The position numbers were made by a program, and so were the translations under genes. DNA of 49,813 nt from Fibrobacter sp. GTDB lineage: Bacteria; Fibrobacterota; Chitinivibrionia; Chitinivibrionales; Chitinispirillaceae. Below the pieces are notes generated by a model that saw nothing but the letters and a program-made list of their open reading frames with translations, did no database searches and had not been told where the DNA came from. Position 1 is the first letter of the stretch. Each line of letters opens with the position of its first letter. The DNA lies in NCBI GenBank assembly GCA_012515615.1, contig JAAYYB010000317.1:1-49813 (forward strand), given 5' to 3'. Below are positions 46,007-49,813 of this stretch, piece after piece.

Positions 46007-46996
46007 ATGAATGCTGTCGAACTGAATAAAGTCTCAAAAAGCTACCGTAAGGATTTCTGGGCAAAAAAGATTTCTGCGGTATCGGATCTCTCCTTTACAG
46101 TAAAAAGAGAGCGGGTCACCGGATTTGTCGGTCCTAACGGTGCAGGGAAAACTACTACGATCAAGATGATCATGGGTCTGGTTTTTCCTGAGAGCGGTTC
46201 GATAAAAATTTATAACAGAGACTACGGCTTTCCATCATCCAGAAAAGGTGTCGCCTATCTTTCAGAGCAGCCCTATTTCTACGGTCACCTCACAGTTGTC
46301 GAAAGTCTCCGCTTTATATCGGAACTAATTGGCCTGAACAGATCAGTTATCAGTAAAGAAATTGAACGGGTACTTGCTGTTGTCGAGCTTTCCGGGAAAG
46401 CCGGATCCCGCATAAAAGAGCTTTCCAAGGGGATGCAGCAGCGTCTGAATATGGCACAGGTGCTTCTGGGAGACCCACATATGCTAATTCTCGATGAGCC
46501 GATGAGCGGCATGGATCCGCCAGGAAGAAGACTTTTCAGGAAGCTTTTTTCTGAACTGGCAGCAAAAGGGAAAACCATATTTTTCAGCTCTCATGTACTG
46601 GAAGATATAGAAGCGGTATGCGATGATGTAGTAGTGTTATCAAAAGGGAAACTTGCGTTTTCAGGAGAGATCGAAAGTATTCTGGAAAAAGGATTTCTGG
46701 GAACAGAGATGATTGTATCCTTATTGACTCCGGATGATCTTCTCTTTTTGCGTGGTCTTGATTGTGAAGTTACTGAGCTTGACAAAGGGACCTTCTCCCT
46801 GTTTGTCCCCCGGGGCGGAAATCCGGGGCAGGTGCAGAATCTCCTTTTCTCAAAGGGTATTGAGGTACTGTCGATAGTCAGGCGTACTCTGCCTCTTGAG
46901 GAGCTCCTTTACAGAAACGATGGAGATCAGGAAGAAAATAAGGCAGAAATAAGGAGACAGGAAATCTCAGGCAGAGGCGCAGAGTGTAAACCATGA
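46007..46996 (+). CDS. ABC transporter ATP-binding protein (ABC-2 exporter type)
   Basis: 329 aa. Walker A is GPNGAGKTTTIKMIMG, the signature is LSKGMQQRLNMAQ, Walker B is MLILDEPMSGMD and the switch is SSHVLED. The C-terminal ~100 residues are the accessory segment seen in NatA/YhaQ-like exporters. It overlaps the permease gene by 4 nt. The substrate is unknown. Confidence 0.9.
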   Translation: MNAVELNKVSKSYRKDFWAKKISAVSDLSFTVKRERVTGFVGPNGAGKTTTIKMIMGLVFPESGSIKIYNRDYGFPSSRKGVAYLSEQPYFYGHLTVVESLRFISELIGLNRSVISKEIERVLAVVELSGKAGSRIKELSKGMQQRLNMAQVLLGDPHMLILDEPMSGMDPPGRRLFRKLFSELAAKGKTIFFSSHVLEDIEAVCDDVVVLSKGKLAFSGEIESILEKGFLGTEMIVSLLTPDDLLFLRGLDCEVTELDKGTFSLFVPRGGNPGQVQNLLFSKGIEVLSIVRRTLPLEELLYRNDGDQEENKAEIRRQEISGRGAECKP

Positions 46997-47757
46997 ATTC
47001 AATTCTCATAATCTCAGCAAACACCTTTAAAGAGACGATCCGCAACAAAGTCCTTTACAACATCCTTCTGGTAGCAGGTGTAGCGCTATTTCTCTCGATG
47101 GCATTCGGTGATCTGTCCGTTTTCTCCAGGGCACAGGTGATGGCGGATTTCGGACTGGCAACCATGTCGCTCACCGGTTTACTTCTGGCAGTATTTATCG
47201 GTGTAGGGATGCTTGGCCGGGAGATTTCATCGAAAACTGTTTATAGCGTACTGACAAGGCCGGTTACCCGGGAGTCGTTTATACTGGGGAAGTTCTTCGG
47301 GCTTTTTGCAACTCTTATGATGAATTTTGCACTGATTTCAGTAGTTTTTTTCATTTTTATAAGCCTGCTTGGAACATCTGTCAAGCCATCACTGTCCTGG
47401 GCCGTGGTGCTCACCGCAGCAGAGATGGCGGTGATGATTTCCGCTGCAATCTTTTTCTCCTCTTTCACTACTCCCACGCTGGCTGCAATATTCTCTATAA
47501 GTTTTTATGTTGCCGGTCACCTTAACAATATGATCGGTATCGGCGCCGAGCAGCAGAACAGTGTAATCTGGAGAACAATTCTGAAATTACTCTATTTTGC
47601 ATTTCCCAATCTCGACCATTTTAATATCAGGGCAAGAGTAGTGTATGAGCTCAGTATCCCTGAGGGGTACATTGCGGGTGCCCTTCTTTACGGACTTCTT
47701 TACACAACACTTCTTCTCTCTCTTTCAATACTGTTCTTTTCCCGGAAAGATTTATGA
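46993..47757 (+). CDS. ABC-2 family permease
   Basis: 254 aa, six predicted TM helices. MNSILIISANTFKETIRNKV is the typical opening. A membrane anchor region follows (LVAGVALFLSMAFG), with GREISSKTVYSVLTRPVTRE between TM2 and TM3, as in NatB/ABC-2 permeases. It is coupled to the ATPase upstream and the TPR-like gene downstream by 4-nt overlaps. Confidence 0.87.
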   Translation: MNSILIISANTFKETIRNKVLYNILLVAGVALFLSMAFGDLSVFSRAQVMADFGLATMSLTGLLLAVFIGVGMLGREISSKTVYSVLTRPVTRESFILGKFFGLFATLMMNFALISVVFFIFISLLGTSVKPSLSWAVVLTAAEMAVMISAAIFFSSFTTPTLAAIFSISFYVAGHLNNMIGIGAEQQNSVIWRTILKLLYFAFPNLDHFNIRARVVYELSIPEGYIAGALLYGLLYTTLLLSLSILFFSRKDL

Positions 47758-48437
47758 TCCGTAAATCGTACATTCTGATATTTGTTTCAGTGTTGTCGAT
47801 TACGGGGATCGTATTTACACAAAAGAAACTTACTGTACTTACGGGATCCTCCTGGTCAAAGGAAAGCATGACATATCTTCCAGGCCAGGACCGCATAAAA
47901 GGCGCACTTCTGGGGTTTGAGTCCACTGTCTCGCATTATCTCTGGATAAGGACCATACTATATTTCGGAGATCATTATCTTTCAGATAGAAATTTTGAGT
48001 GGCTGATACAGATGGTTGATGTAATTACACGATTGAATCCCGCTTTTTATCCAGCTTACGAATTTGCCGGCCTGATGATTCCTGATTTATGCGGTTCCCC
48101 TGATGCCGCCAGAGTTATTCTGGAAAGGGGGTTGTTTCATTTGGGTGATAAAAAATGGAATATCGCGTTTTATCTGGGCATGATTTACTATAAATATTAC
48201 AACGACACTAAAAGCGCAGCTGACTACTATGCTCTGGCATCAAGAGTACCAGGCGAAAACAGTCATAAACTCGCAGGTCTTGCTGCATCATTCTACAGAG
48301 AGGCTGGAATGGATGAGCTGGGGCGCAATCTACTTCTGTTCATGTATGAAACCAGTGAGAGTCCGGATGCAAAGAAATATCTGATGGATAAAATTAATGA
48401 TGAAGTGAAAAATATTTCTCAGGAATCTATCCTTTAG
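47754..48437 (+). CDS. TPR-like membrane-anchored protein in the ABC operon, function unknown
   Basis: 227 aa. It has one N-terminal helix (ILIFVSVLSITGIVF) and a soluble domain built of alpha-helical hairpins. The pattern YLWIRTILYFGDHYL...LIQMVDVITRLNPAFYPAYEFAGL and DKKWNIAFYLGMIYYKYYND reads as TPR-like repeats. The 4-nt overlap with the permease suggests a dedicated partner. I do not know the family's function. Confidence 0.75.
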   Translation: MIRKSYILIFVSVLSITGIVFTQKKLTVLTGSSWSKESMTYLPGQDRIKGALLGFESTVSHYLWIRTILYFGDHYLSDRNFEWLIQMVDVITRLNPAFYPAYEFAGLMIPDLCGSPDAARVILERGLFHLGDKKWNIAFYLGMIYYKYYNDTKSAADYYALASRVPGENSHKLAGLAASFYREAGMDELGRNLLLFMYETSESPDAKKYLMDKINDEVKNISQESIL

Positions 48438-48495
48438 ATTGAATTATGGTCTGAATTTCCCTATATTCAGATGATTATGGAGGAGAGGTAATAAG

Positions 48496-48765
48496 GTGCA
48501 GAAATGGGAATATCTTCTTATCATCGCTGAAAAATATGGCAAAGGTATTTTCGGGCATGTTCTTCCCAAAGAGGCATCCTGGAAAGTCCATTTTGTAAAT
48601 GGTGAAAACCTTAAAAACTGGACTGATGTTACACTTTACAATTATCTGAACAAAATAGGGGAGCAGGGATGGGAGGTAACCACTATGACAACTCATACAA
48701 TTATCAGAACCGGCAGCCTTCCTGTCGAACACATGTATCTTACAGCTAAAAGGCCCAAGCCTTGA
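48496..48765 (+). CDS. DUF4177-like small protein
   Basis: 89 aa, GTG start with GGAGAGG about 9 nt upstream. It has the DUF4177 pattern of an MQKWEYLLI first strand and a NYLNKIGEQGWEVTTMTTHT turn-helix. The role of the family is unknown. It lies 6 bp before the DTW-domain gene and is probably co-transcribed. Confidence 0.75.
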   Translation: MQKWEYLLIIAEKYGKGIFGHVLPKEASWKVHFVNGENLKNWTDVTLYNYLNKIGEQGWEVTTMTTHTIIRTGSLPVEHMYLTAKRPKP

Positions 48766-48771
48766 GAAAAC

Positions 48772-49395
48772 ATGAATAAAATATCTCCCAAAGACCCCCG
48801 TGCTCACATAAAGACCGACAGATTCAAGGCCTGCCCTGAGTGTTTCCGGCCAAAAGATGACTGTATCTGTGAAAAGGTTGTCTCATTGGATAACAAACTT
48901 AAAGTTATCATCCTTCAGCACCCTCAGGAACAATACAAACAGCTCAATTCCGCCCGCCTGGCCAATATGGCTCTTTTAAACAGTAAGCTCCTTGTCGGAC
49001 TCTCCTGGCCTAATTTCAAGATAGTTGCCGGCTCTGAAGAACAGCCTTCAAAATGGGGAATTTTGTATTTAAAAGGCAACTCAGATAAGAGCAAACCGTG
49101 TCAGGTTTTCGGACGGAATAAAAAAGAGATGGAAAACCCATCTGAGCTGAGGGGAATAATTGCTCTTGACGGGTCCTGGAAGCAGGCAAAAACTCTCTGG
49201 TGGCGCAATCCCTGGTTTCTGAAACTAAACAGGATCACTTTAAACCCTGAGCACCCGTCTTTACGGTCTCAAACAAAAAGTGAAGGCCTCGCTACAATAG
49301 AAGCTATTGCTCTGGCTTTAAGATGCCTTGGTGAAAAAGAGGAGATTTCTGTTTCTCTTAGGGAACAATATGAGAGACTGATAGTAAAAAGTTAG
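48772..49395 (+). CDS. DTW-domain protein (tRNA-uridine aminocarboxypropyltransferase-like)
   Basis: 207 aa. Four cysteines lie in CPECFRPKDDCIC near the N-terminus, then LQHPQEQYKQLNSARLA. The DxTW-type motif reads LDGSWKQAKTLWWRN, with Ser in place of the usual Thr, followed by the LRSQTKSEGLATIEAIALAL block. Proven members (TapT/DTWD) add the acp group to uridine in tRNA. The Thr-to-Ser change is conservative. It is the last gene in the window. Confidence 0.85.
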   Translation: MNKISPKDPRAHIKTDRFKACPECFRPKDDCICEKVVSLDNKLKVIILQHPQEQYKQLNSARLANMALLNSKLLVGLSWPNFKIVAGSEEQPSKWGILYLKGNSDKSKPCQVFGRNKKEMENPSELRGIIALDGSWKQAKTLWWRNPWFLKLNRITLNPEHPSLRSQTKSEGLATIEAIALALRCLGEKEEISVSLREQYERLIVKS

Positions 49396-49692
49396 TAGTC
49401 GATAAAAATAGCCCTGCCTGCGGCCCGCATTCTTGATCCTTCTTATCGAAATAATGGTTGTTCCCTTGAATAATTTGTAATCCATCAACTAAGGACGGCG
49501 CGCACGTACTATTCAAAGAAGAATTCCCAAAAGAACGGTATTCGTCAAGAAATTGGTATGCACACAGACAGAGCGTTATTTCTGGTACTGTTCTTATAAA
49601 TATAACACCTTTTAATTAAAAATGAGACTATGTTGTGAGATAATTTTTCAAAGCAGGGTATTAGGAAATAAGATAGCCCTTAACAATCAGGA
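49396..49692. other. Gene-free stretch at the right edge
   Basis: About 300 bp, AT-rich toward its end, with no ORF, tRNA-like fold or clear terminator. It leads into the REP-like cluster. Confidence 0.5.
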
Positions 49693-49800
49693 CTTCCCCA
49701 GAGATGACATAGTGCCAGGGACCCAAGATTTCTTTTTCACCTCAGAGATGAAAAAGTGACAATGCAAAATTCCCAAAATCATCTCTGAGGTGACATAGTG
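49693..49800. repeat. Cluster of three REP-like units at the right edge
   Basis: Units at 49693-49714 (CTTCCCCAGAGATGACATAGTG), 49736-49758 (TTCACCTCAGAGATGAAAAAGTG) and 49779-49800 (TCATCTCTGAGGTGACATAGTG) belong to the family seen at 34222-34788. All three face the same way and are spaced 43 bp apart at their starts, unlike the irregular 34-kb cluster. The cluster may continue past the window. Confidence 0.75.
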
Positions 49801-49813
49801 CCTCAACTCCACG

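Overview
This window covers the chromosomal replication-origin region of a Gram-negative-type bacterium. The order mnmG-mnmE-yidC-yidD-rnpA-rpmH (all minus) | dnaA-dnaN-(insert)-recF-DUF721/dciA-gyrB-surE-gyrA (all plus) is the classic oriC neighbourhood. A perfect consensus parS site sits between mnmE and mnmG. YidC has the large periplasmic domain typical of diderms. A heptose-7-phosphate kinase, SurA-type chaperones and a Wza-type exporter also point to an outer membrane with LPS and surface polysaccharide. The lineage cannot be fixed from this sequence alone. The mix of genes and the moderately AT-rich composition would fit a Fibrobacterota/Chitinispirillia-like or related FCB-side phylum, but that is a guess.

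Layout. 1-5739: tRNA modification (MnmG/MnmE), membrane insertion (YidC/YidD), RNase P protein and L34, all pointing away from the origin. 5866-16662: the rightward replication operon(s). The dnaA-dnaN spacer holds DnaA boxes and a DnaA-trio-like tract. An unrecognised outer-membrane-like protein lies between dnaN and recF, and surE lies between gyrB and gyrA. A strong intrinsic terminator follows gyrA. 16729-29206: a minus-strand block with a Wza-like SLBB exporter, two nucleotide-sugar enzymes, FtsE without FtsX, a methyltransferase, two parvulin-type periplasmic chaperones, Mfd and tRNA-Lys(UUU). 29335-37061: a looser minus-strand region with a methyltransferase, two envelope proteins of unknown function, MurA, a truncated glycosyltransferase-like gene and a GT39-like membrane protein. 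This region is rich in repeats. 37436-49395: envelope genes in short convergent or divergent groups: an LtaS-like sulfatase, a pyruvyl transferase, a CDP-alcohol phosphatidyltransferase, HldA, an M50 protease, a polysaccharide deacetylase, an ABC-2 exporter operon, a DUF4177 protein and a DTW-domain protein.

How it fits together. The left third is replication, segregation and translation housekeeping. Most of the rest builds or polices the envelope: peptidoglycan precursor (MurA), LPS heptose (HldA), phospholipid head groups, uronic-acid sugars and their export, outer-membrane protein folding, and cell-wall or polysaccharide trimming.

The points most worth a second look are these: (i) parS abutting the mnmE stop codon; (ii) MurA with Asp in place of the fosfomycin-target Cys; (iii) GyrA with Val at the Ser83 quinolone position; (iv) a family of short near-palindromic extragenic repeats (consensus about TCAYCYCWGAGRTGACWTAGTG) in two intergenic regions about 15 kb apart, one of which also carries a 231-bp-period duplication; (v) two large imperfect inverted repeats (about 168 bp and about 450 bp overall); (vi) two degraded genes; and (vii) the unexplained dnaN-recF gene. 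I see no CRISPR array, transposase, prophage or obvious defence system.
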